A stretch of 64,000 nt of DNA from Chaetorhynchus papuensis (lineage: Eukaryota; Chordata; Aves; Passeriformes; Rhipiduridae), in assembly GCA_013396525.1 (NCBI GenBank), contig VWYX01000014.1, positions 1,736,001 through 1,800,000 of the forward strand, in the 5' to 3' direction. Below the pieces are notes generated by a model. The model did not search any database. It saw nothing but the letters and a program-made list of their open reading frames with translations, and was not told the origin of the DNA. Shown one piece after another: positions 22,701 through 34,700 of this stretch. A program made the translations under genes and the position numbers. Position 1 is the stretch's first letter. Every line of letters starts with the position of its first letter.

Positions 22701-25700
22701 AGCAGTCCAGAAATGTCATATTTAGGATTCTTCTGTGACAAGGAAGACTGATGGAATCTTTATTATGATGGGAAATGACCCAAACTGCCTTTGCTAGAAA
22801 TTTCCAGTATTCATAAATGTAAATGAAGCACCCATTTTCCATCAATAACCCTGACGTACTCCCTTAATTTTACTAGCTGAGTTAAGATCCTGGATATTTG
22901 ACTTCCTCTTTGTATGCATTACAGATACGTTAATTCAAAATTAATTAATCTGCAAGGTATTTTGAAATAATTTTAATTCAAAGATTATTTGAAATTGCAA
23001 GTTAATCACATTTTAATTCAAAAATTGAATTGTACTTACTTGGCAGAATTGAGGACTTTTGGAGCAGAGGCCTGAAATAAATGTCAAGAGATTACAGAAA
23101 GGTCTGAGAGGATCTACCCAGTTCTGATAATATGAAAATTGTGTATTTGAAGCATGCACTGGTAGAGTGTTCCGTCTCACCCATTTATTCATTAAGAAAC
23201 AGGGGTCCGATACAGGTATTAAAAAAAACTATACCCCACTAGTAGGAATTTAAATATATGGTTTAAATCTCCATCACCTTATTACAGATTATATCCTCCC
23301 ATGTGTTTTGGTGATGGTTATAGTATTTGTATGCATTCATTTGCTATGTTTTATTTTTTTGCTACTGTGAGGCTTCAGGAATCTCAGCTCTCAAAAAGCA
23401 ACAGGAAGGGAACAGTGAAAAGAGTGCTCCCATTTGAGCCTCTCACAGCTGTGTTCAGACCAAGCAGTAATTGCTGGTGCATTGCAATATTCAAAAGAAG
23501 ATGGAAAGGGATCTTACTTTTGGGCCCCACTTGGAAGGGGTGGAAGTGGAGGCTCCTGGTTGGAACTGCGTTGTCGTTCAGGTGCCGTAGGTTTCTCTGT
23601 AGTTTGGGAAAACAAACGGTAGAGTCAAGATTTCTTCCGAAGTATATTATCCCAGATTAGGGCGTCCCAGTAGGTGAAGGAGGGTTTCTTTCACTATAAA
23701 TTTTGGGGTTTTTTTCCTTACGTGGCAGCTTGCCATTGCACTGCTTTTTTTGTTAACTAATTCTAGGCAAGTATCTGTGCTGGGGATGGCTGCAGGGCTC
23801 GGTGGGACTCCGTGGCACGGGGGGAGGGCGCTGGGGCCGGCTGCCTGCAGGAGCGGGGCTGGCCCGTGCATCCCAGCCTGGAGCTGGGCAGCAGCTCCGG
23901 CTGAGCCCTGCCTGGAGCAGCCGCCGGCTCACACACAGACACACAGACAGATACACACATAGACACACAGACAGATACACAGACACACACACACACACAC
24001 AGACACACAGAGACGGGGCGGGACGCGCTTCCTGCCTGCGCCAGGGGCTGGCTCTTGCCAGCAGTTGGCTCCGTGAGAGATGGTTCTGGCTGAGTTCAGA
24101 ACCCGTCCCTCCCTTCCCCGTTCTCCGCTTGCAGGGCTCCATGGGCACGTTGCTGGTCCATTATTGTCCGACATTACCCCACCAGTAACCTCAGTAGTGT
24201 TACTGTGACTGCTTTTAGAGAACAATGATGTTCAGTGCAACTAAGGCTGCCCAGATCCAGTTTGAAACTGCTAAAACCAAACCTCAAAAACCTAGAGTAA
24301 GTTGAATGTGGTGAAGTTTGTTTCGTGTTATTAGTTAAAAAAAAAAAGTTCAGATAAATGTAAACTTTTTCACAGTAGTGGCTATAATATACCTTCATTT
24401 GCAGTTAAGGTCTCTCTGGGAGGTAAACATGGTTTCTGCAATAAAAGGACAGGACAAGCAAGTATTAAATGACATGTCACTTGTATAGCAACTGTTTATC
24501 CTTTTATACTTTTTGTGGAATAGTTTAGAATTGACAACATCCTGGAAGAATTAGGAGACAGGGACATAGCCATTCTGTGAAGAGCCTCTAATTGAAGTTT
24601 GGGATTTTGCAAAGTTGATTTGGAAAGAATTTTACCCCAGTCTGTGGGTATAAATAGATGGAGAAAAAGTAAAATCTAGATGGTTCGTTCTTGTCTCAGG
24701 CCCAAAAATGAAGAGTCTATCCCAAATACTTGCAAATAAAAATTTGATTTTTTTTATTCATCTATGCACACAAATGTCTGAACACATTTCTTTTTACTGA
24801 AAGTTAAACTGTAAGTTTAGCTCACAGTACAACTGCAACCAATCTTCTAGTTTCTTTTTTTTTTTCATTTTGAAACAATGATAATAAACTGCCAATTTTG
24901 AAATGTTTTTCAAATTAATTTCTTTGAAAATTTCAACCAGTCCTCTTACTTTCTGCCACAAGAAGTTCTGAGATATTTTTCTAATGACAAAATACTTACT
25001 GAAAAACCTCTGACAAATTCTAGTAAAATCCTGCATATTTCTTGAGCTATTGCTTGCAATGAACTCTTGTTCCCCATAGGCAGCCCTGTACATTCTGGGA
25101 ATACTTCTGAGTTGCCTGTGTTCCCATTTATTTCTCATTTATTCAGTTCGTGCACTGTGCTTATTGTTACATCCTAGAGCACTGAATTCAAACATTGCTT
25201 TGATCAAAATATTTTTCTACTTGAGCTTTCTCACTAATCTTCATTCACATAATAGCATCCAAATATTTCTTGTCTTTGTAACTCTTTCCCCTAGTCTTTT
25301 TATGCATTTGTGTTGTACCCAAACCCATGATAAAATTAAGTTTTACAATAAATTAAAAATCTAATAAATTTTTAGTTTGATTATACAATTACAAGTCAAC
25401 TTACTGGTGAAATTACTGCATTAGAAGTTTTCTTGCTGAAGTATGGAGTAAAAAGAAAAATAAAGAATATGGTTACTTAGCAGATACATGGATTTGTTTA
25501 GCAAAGCATCAGTTTCATTGGTTCCCAGGGTATTTCTATCTAAGATGGGATTCATTGGATAGTTGTAGCAGTTAGAAACAAACAAGAATAAAAAAAGAGT
25601 AAGGGTATCAGATGCAATGTGGGCACTCAGGAAAGGTACTTAAACAAGGAAGATACAACTGTCCAATACTTAACATGACTTGGGTGGGGCAAAAGAACTT

Positions 25701-28700
25701 TAGTGAAAACTTTCTGCACTTGTAGGCTTGCACGTGCTAGTGCTGCAGTATGGGACTAAATTAGGCAAGACAGCCAGCATCTGCCATCAGTAGCAGGCAG
25801 TGAAGGGCAAGGCCATTTGGCATACAAACAGCGTTCCTCCAGAAATAACAAAATAACAGCTTGCCTTTACCTAGGCAGGATATCTTTCACAAACAGGAAT
25901 AAATACTATTCCTGAATTCTAATTGCTATAGGCAAGGATAGGAGTTAGCTCCTAATACACCTATTATACACCTGTAATACACCTATTAAACCCATCCCCA
26001 TCAAAGAAGTAGTTTTATCATTTTTTACTCACAGGCCCCTTGGTAATGGAGAGGGAGCTGCTCCAGTGGGAAATCTGGATTCTTGTGTGTTGTTGAACCT
26101 CTGACCTAGAGATGCAAGCAACATATTTAGGATGCAGTGTGAGCTGTATCTGAACAGTGGATTTTCCTTCATTGCTGTTTCAGTGTTAATGTAATAAAGG
26201 TAAAAAGTGTCCATTGGCTTAATTTTTGTCTTAACATGTTTTCAGTCTGATTTTACAAGAGAACAGTTCAGTAACACTTCTTGCTTATTGCTGACTGTTA
26301 CAGATAAAATTACACTGACACACTACATTGCATGCTGTATTGTGGTAACTGGTGGCATATTAGTCCCTCTCATATTGCCATGTTTTCATCTGCATACTTA
26401 CTTTCATCATTATTGTTTGCTTCATGGTCCTGTAATAGAAAAATAGGTTAGATTTGATATGAAGGATAGTGGAATTTCTGTCCAACATTCTCCCTTTAGG
26501 TGCAAGTTTTTTTCTTATCTTGTATTGGTAAGAAAAGCTGAGAAATCAAACTGTTTCATGAAAGAGAAATCCCAAATTTGACACCACTTGGGAATTGTTC
26601 AGCATCCCACAGGATACAGAGCTAAATGGGAAGAACTTTGTGATGAAGTGGAAGGGAAGCTAAAATGCTGATGCTGTTGTATCTACGAACTGCTTGGGAC
26701 ATACAGAAATTTAATGATTGAAGAGTATAAGATGCTCCTATACCACCTGCATTAAGTCACTATAACATCTAATCCTATGATATGACCCAAAATTTCTAGT
26801 TTTAAGTGTCTAATTTCTCTATATAGTTATTAGTAGACTGATTACTTCTTAGAGACAATTCAGAGCAAAGGGCTGGGACAGAGTCTGAGCATGTAGCTTT
26901 TGGCACAGATGCTGACACAGTTATGTTGCTCTGTTCTTGATAGTTGGCTCCTCATGCAGACCCCTGATGCTGGCACAACTGTGAGTAGAGCTATTGTGCA
27001 AATCAACTTATGGAGCTAATCTGGGTGGAAAAGAATCTTTTATTATTTGCTTTTGCTCATTTCTGCAGCTGGACAAGTTTCCAAGTAGTTTGCTTCAAAG
27101 AAAACAGCAGAGTGGAAGGGACAGACTGGGGATAAGAGCAGGGAGAGAAGAGGACTGGCTGGACCACAGCCTTAGGGACCCAAGGCTTGTAATTAGTCCT
27201 TCAAGGACTGTGCTTTTTAGTGATGCTGGTTACTCAGACTACCCAGTCTGACATTTCAGAAGGTTTCCGTTTTCAGAAAGCATTAATCATTCACCATCTG
27301 AGAGGAATGAGGCTCAAGGAAAAGTGCTTCAGATTGAGCAAAATCATCCTTTGCTACTTAAAGTAAGGTTCCTGAAGTTCAACTGGTATTTTTTAACAAC
27401 AAGAAATTATTTTTGTGGACTGAGGCTTACATCCTTTAAAACACTTAAACTTTTTCTTGGATCAATACAGATGTCCAATGCTCTTTTGTCCAAAAGATTA
27501 TTAGCAACAATCACAATATTAGATGAATCTGACATTTGGTCATCTGTTTCTGTTATTTAATCCAGATAATAAAAAGCATCCATCTATTTATATATAAAAC
27601 ACAGGACTAAGTTTAACACGTTCTTTTAGAGTGGCCCATTAATTACTCACTGTTTTTGGATGAAGACGACTTCTGGGGAGAGGCAAAATATTTCTGAAAA
27701 ATACACACAATAAGTTATGATGAATAGGATTTATTTATTTAATTGGCTCAGATATGCTTTTTAAGATCTAGAGGGAAGGAGGTCTGCAGTGAATGGATTT
27801 GATTTCAGCTGTGCACAGCTACAGTGGTTGGGGTGATGCTGTGTCCTTGGTGTGGAACTATTCTGGAAGAGCTTCTGTCCTAGACCTTGGCTCCCCTGAG
27901 ACTGTGCACAGGACCTCACCCAACACCCTCACACACACAGTGCTGTGGATGCCTCATCTGGGGGCACGTAACATATTCTGTAAAATAATGTCCTGGAGAT
28001 GAAGCAGGGGTTATGAAGCAGCTTTCTCTGCTTCTGGGGGACACAGGAGTGAAGTAGGCTTCATACTCAAGTATCTTTTTTTTTTTCCTCCAGAGACTTG
28101 GAATATAAGTCGTGGATTTACTGTGTCCAGTTTCTTTACAAGCAGTCCTGTACAACTGCAAAAACATCTGATTTGCAAGGCTGCTGACATGGCTAATAGC
28201 ACCTTAAACTGGTGTGCAGAGATATTTTATCTCTGTACTACATCCCTAAAAGGATCTTTCAGAAAATACTATGCATTTGGTAGACTGGCTTGAACACAGA
28301 AGTTCACAAAGCAATGAGAGCTTTCAGTTCTCACCTTGTCCCAACATTCCTAGCTATTTGAGTGTCCTGACAATTGTTTATTGTCTGAAGGCTACACATT
28401 AGAGAGAAGAAAATTTTTTCTCTGCTAATATTTTCTATTGGTCTAAGCTGCTGTTAACTTACCTGGGAGTATCCTGCTTAGGGGACTCTCTGGTCACACT
28501 GTGCATGTGGGAGTGCTCCGTATTCTGAGCAGACTTAAACATGAGTGGCTTGGTGAACCTACTAATGAGACACAAATTAAGAAAAGAAAATTACATTTAA
28601 CAACAGTGAATAAAAAGAAAACCTCTCTTTCTTCTCCTCTGCCCCCTCAAAATTCTAAAAAGTATCCTTAAGAATATTTCTTTTTAATATGTGTTACATT

Positions 28701-31700
28701 TGGATTATTGAAATTAAGATAGAAATGGTTGATAATCTTTGTGTAGATAACCTGAAGAGATATTTATGTATTTCTTACTTCTGTTACTGTATTTCTTCTA
28801 GAGAAAGAATTATCAGACATGAAGTATCTAGATGAGAAAATATATTTTCTGACAGTTTTAAATAATGCACAAACATTCACAGCAATGGGTTACCTGGTTA
28901 CCAGTGGTGGTGATGGTTTTTCCTGTAAGAGAAAATGCACTGAATTTTTTTTGGCCACTTTTTGATTCCATAAAATAAATTTGCATGATTCTATTTGTTA
29001 CCACATCAAGATATTTTTGCATTGTGATATAGATTTCTACTGGAGCTCTGTCTGGTAATCTGCATCGGGATGAGAGAGGCAAGAACTCAACATCAGTAAA
29101 TCTGCTTTGGCCATATGTTATGTCAGTACCAGCAAATGGGAAAAAAATTACTGTGTCAGAACTGTCATTGCTCCTCTACTGCAGTTCTGCTTCTGTAAAA
29201 CATTCCCTTAGGCTGTTGCTTCCCAGACTGCATCACTATCACAGAGGACTGGGAAACTTTCCCCTTCCCATTTACTCTTTTGAAATGCTTTGCCAGCTTT
29301 TCTGAAAAGGGAGTGTCAGAAAGCTTTAAGTGCAGGAAGAGATTTGCTCCCAGTTTTCCCTTTTGAAAGACTGATAATCTTTTCTCACAATCACATTTGT
29401 ACCCTGCCTGAGGGCAATGGGAGTCATTGAAAGGCCTCACCTCTTCTTCAGGAACCTCGTAGACTTCTGTAGGATAGGGAAGAAATAATAAAAAAAGTTG
29501 TTTAGTTAGCAAAAACATACTGCATGTTACCATAAAAACTGATCTGAATTTGTATCAGTTATGCTTCTGACTCTGGAAAAATAACTTGGAGAATCTGCTC
29601 AGAACTTGAATCTGCCACCAAAACCTTGGAGCAGCAACACCCCCTGTCTTCTAGTGGGAACTTCAGGTGAAGTCACAGTAATTCTGATATACAGTCACTG
29701 TATTCATCAAGTTTCCTCCCACCCCAAAACCTTTTTATTGTTTTACTTTTCTTCCCCTTCTCTCCCTCCCCACAAGCAGGATGAATGTTTGTGTTGTGCA
29801 AACCTGTGTCGGTTTGGAAAAACTGCGTTACCACACCTGTACTAGCATTTAGCCTTTCCTTGACACAGGGAGGAAGAAATCAAGACGATCATAAATACAA
29901 GCTGGCTGATTTGCACAGCCAGCATCCCTCCCTGAGTTCTGACCCACAGGTATGTTTTAATTCATAGATCTTAAAAGCAAAAGCCACCAGAATCTTTATC
30001 TATGCCCAGTTTCTTCAATGAAATTAGAATCCTATTTCAATAAATTTCATGTCAGGTTTCATCACTTTACTGCGCCCAAGTGTCCCAGCTCCCACCAGGG
30101 GGAGACGTTTTATTTTCTAGTAACATCTCTCAGGCGCTGCTTGTTGCTCGACACCGATTTACAGAAAGGCTGAGATTGAAAAGGGCATTTTAAAATGTCT
30201 GGAAAATAACTCATGAAATCTTAGGCAATTCAGAAAAAATTTTAGTTTACAACTTGCAGTTTTTGACTTTAAAGCGAAACACATTGCTAATGAATATGCA
30301 AAGCTTTTAAAGAACTGTGCCATGCCTGTAAAGGTTACATCCAAGCAATTAATTAGATAGTAAGGATGGAAAACAGCTCTAAGTTGGCAGAGAGAGATTA
30401 AACAAGAATGTCTGCACTTACAAAAGCAAATAGGATTCCTCTTATTTGCTTCTGCTTTTGTTTCTTTTTCCAAATAAACTGCTCTTTACAGAACTTCAAT
30501 GGGAACACTTATAAAAGGCCATGCAAGACATCAGCCTGTACAGAGTTTCTATATGGTTCACTCTAACGGTCTAAAAAGTATTTGGTCTTGATTCTTATGG
30601 TGAAATGGGATTACTGACATACTGAGTCCTATAATTCTTTTTGCTGTATTGATCCATTTGTGTTCCTCCACTAGAGCCAAAGACTAAAAATAAATTTATT
30701 TGGGGTAAATTACTCATTCTAGTTTATTCATGCTTAAAATGGATTTACTATTCAAGCTGGACAAAGCAACTGCTACAACACAGAAAAGCTAAAGGGGAAC
30801 ACATTTTTGTTTTACTTGGTTAGTGGTGTGAATACATCAGACATAGTTTAATATTCCTCTGTCTTAGATTATTTTATTCTAACAGTGATGCAAGCTCTAC
30901 ATACCTTGCATATCAGAAGTAAGAGAAGGCTTTGGAGAAATGGGGGGGGCTGGCTTTGTTGTCTTCATAAATCTGTTCACTGGAGCTAAAAACATATTTT
31001 ATTCATGTACATTTATATATAGTTGTGCATGTATGTATATACACACACATTTATATATATACACACATTTGTTAGCAAACTAACAATGTAACATTTATAC
31101 AATAATAATGAATATTAAGTAGGTCCAAATGACAACCTTTTGTGTGACCTTGAATAAATCAATTGAGTCAGAAAGCAGCTCTCATTTTAAAAGAGAAACA
31201 TTCAGTATTCCAGCCTTTCTGAAGAGGTTTGATACTGTCAGCAATGTCAGAGAGCAGAACTACATACTCTTCTCTGTTTACTTTTCACCTTTGGGCTGTA
31301 GTAATTTCACTCTCTAGCAAAATATACTTCAAATAGTGAAATTAAAAAAAAAATCAAATCAAAGTCTGTCTTTATCTACTGAAATATCTAAAAATGCTTG
31401 CTCTTCTCCTGAAACACTTCAGCAGAGAATTTTAATGCTATTGCTCCCTTGGATGAGGAGGCAGGTCATATGCCATGAATAGCCTCCAGGTCATACAAGG
31501 GACGGACTTCGAATGAGTGAGGGAGGCAGAAATTAAACATGGCTTCTAAAAAAGTTAAAAATAATTTTTCTTGGCCTTGTCATAAACCAAAGGAGCCAAC
31601 TGCCTTTTTGTGGGCTGTGATCTCTTTAATAGCTGCATCTTCACTCTTTGAACCCTAGAAACAGACATTGATTTGACCCATTTTTTTTCACTATTATTCC

Positions 31701-34700
31701 TAATAAAGCAATAATTATTAGCTTAAATGACTAAAACTTACATCTTGCAGGTAGTGACATGCTGCTTTCTGTGGGTTCAATATAGTTATCATCATCATTG
31801 TCCACTGGCACGATGTAATTATCCTATTAGAAATGCAGGACAAAAATCTATCAGTTAAACCTCCAGCATGTCAACGAACAGTTGGGATTGAAGCCCTGGC
31901 AGCAGTTTACAGTAGTTGCCATTTCACAGTGACTCCTGTTTCAGACATTTATCATCCTATGTGGGAGAGAATCCCAAAGACTGAAAACCCTTTACCAAAT
32001 TATTCCAGTTCTGAATGGTGGGTGGAAGCCCTCCCTTCCTTCCCTCTGGTTCTGGAATAGCCTTTGAGGTTACTCTCTCCCATTGCCTGCAGCTTGTTAC
32101 AGATGATCAGGAGCTATTCCATGGTCTAAATAGCCTCCTTGATACTCAAAACAGGCATATATCCCCTAGGAATCAGTATGGTACTTGCAGGTGACCAATT
32201 GTGATGTACAAAATGATTTGTACTACAGAGCTTAAGAAAGAGATGAGACCATGGCATTGCTGTAACATTTACTTAAAACAAGTATATCTTTGAACTTTAC
32301 CTCATCATCACTGGACTCCTTTGGCTTTGGTGGCACTTTTGGTTTTGCAGCAGGAGATGGCAATGGCATGGATGGCACACATGGTTTCTTTGGTCTGGAC
32401 ATGGCTGGACTGGGTGTACTTGGGAGAGGTTTGTTGATGGGAGGAAGCTGCTGGTGGCTGGTGCGATTGTCTTTTAATGTGGTAGAAAACAACAATTTTG
32501 GTAAAACTTATGCAAAATTCTGCACGTTCTTCTACTGCCCATGCAAACAAGTCATTACTGTGGCTGCAGCACAGGTCAAAAGGCAGACCTGAGCATAGCT
32601 GGACCTGATGTTGAGACTTGTGTGTAACCAGGTCCTATTTCACTGCTCAGGGTAGCAGCCTAGCCCTCTGTATGAGGCTGCAGAGGGTGCTTAGACACTG
32701 ACTGTTGTATGGACAACTGTTTCACTCCTTGGGGAAAAGGTGGTGGCTGGGTGGTGTAGTCCATATGAGACATACGAGAAAAATAGCACTGGGTGGGACT
32801 GGAACATAAATTATGCCAGGGTCTCTGGGGTGTTATTTTAACAAGTCCTTCCTTTTACAAAGAACACACAGGTGAAGTGCTGATAAACTCCTGAGTACAC
32901 ATTTGGTATTTAACACTTTGATGAACATTCTACAATCAGAAACAGACTTGTATCATACAAAAATGAAAGCAGGCATCATGTCAATGTTTCTTTTCGTCAT
33001 GTCTCACATCTTCATCTAACTGAAGCTAACTTTCATTCACGTCAATGCAACCTGTCCATGGTTGAAATGAATCAAAACAGAAAGAAAAATATCCCTTTAT
33101 ACTGGACTGATGTAAATAAAATCTTGATCCTGTCCTGTTTTCCAAGGTATTTATCATCCTCAGTAGTGATTTTGAAGGACAATAAGGAGTGAATATTTGG
33201 GCTACTGTTTTACTGCTTTTGGAATAAAGACTGGAAAAACAGAAGAAGGGACCTCTCCAGTCTTATGTGCCTCATCTTTAATAGGAATTCCTGCATCTAT
33301 ATATGTGGATTAATCTGGAGCCAAGTTAATAATGTCTCCCATACCTTTGCTTGAATTTTGTAGTTAGATGTCTATCAAAGTCTCTAGGACACATTATATT
33401 AAAATTATAAACGTCACTACCTGCAATACTAGCCTGTTTCATGCAGTAAGAAAAAAAAGTCATACCCCTGAATGCTTAAGACCTGAATATCAGAATTAAA
33501 AGCAAACTCTTGAGGAAAGGACAGATTTGAGGCCAATTCTCTTCTGGTACTGATCAAAAAGCAATTATCAAGCTGACATAGTCAACTATTCCATAACTAC
33601 CTGCATATTCACCCCTAGAAATAGGGAACGCAGAAGGAATCTTCTTTTTCTCCTTCTCACTTGGAGGTGGCTCATAGCTGTCATCAGGATTCTCTTCACT
33701 GGGGACCACATACATCTCGGAGTCAGAGTGGTCATCTGGATTTTCATAATCACTGTCCTGGAAAGACAGAACTTCCCATTTCTCATCTCACAGCATACTT
33801 ATGGCTTCATAGCAATGTATAACACAAATATCCTTGCATGAGTATGATAACTAAATTACAACAATCTGTCATTGAATGCACACATCATATTCCCTTTTAG
33901 TGCTTCCTCTTTAAACAAAGAGGCACTCCAGCCTTCTCCCCTTCTGCTCCTCCCACGAGCTCCCTGTTTTCTTGCTGTCTCCAAGGACTCCTTTCACCTC
34001 AAGAGCTCAGTCTTCAAATTATGGACCAATAGCTTGTTTCCCTTCCCAGGACAGTTCCTTTCTAGATCCAGCTGTGACTCTTGATGTGTGTTGTCACTCC
34101 CTCTCCCTTTCCTGTTAAAAGGGTACTCGAGATCTGACTCCAGAAGGAAATCAGTTACTTCAGGCTGACAGTTGCACCATTACTTTACATGGCTGACAGC
34201 CATGACTTGCTTCATTCTAACGTTTTCTAAAATCTCAGCAGAAGTTTTCATTTTTAGTAAGAAGTGGCTTTCCTCTCCTCACCCCTCCCACCCTTCCTCC
34301 CCCAAATAAAAACACTCACCGATATCTGAAACTATTGCTCAGTTTGGAAAGTCCCTCAAATTGATGCCACGTGCTTACTTATCCAAAACCCTTAGTGTTC
34401 ATGGCTACAATTGACAATGCTTCTGACAGTGCTTCAGCTTTTAAGTTGAATGTAAAAAAATTGAGGCTGCTAAAAATCAGTGGCTACTTGCGAATAAAGC
34501 TGATGTAACAAATAACATGACATTTCAATAGTATTTAGTTCAGCCGCAAGTAGATGATTTAAAAAGAAACTTATTATTTCCTAAGCTATTAGTGCTAACT
34601 TGTTGCCACAGTAACCTCCTACTAGCCCAAAATATGTACTTACAAAATCATCTGACCATTGTTCCTCTTCATTGTCTGCATGTTCTAAACCAAACATTAG

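Noticed and set aside
23931..24013. Repeated short units that might suggest an array
   Set aside because: This is a CA-type microsatellite with no spacers; it is not a CRISPR-like or regulatory array.
25000..25030. 31-nt minus-strand segment flanked by ATGCAG and GTAAGT, encoding DFTRICQRFF
   Set aside because: Considered as the missing exon between BLNK exons 15 and 17. It lacks a good pyrimidine tract, does not resemble human BLNK, and including it before 24435-24393 would cause a frameshift and early stop. Exon 24435-24393 alone restores the frame and matches. It could at most be a rarely used poison exon.
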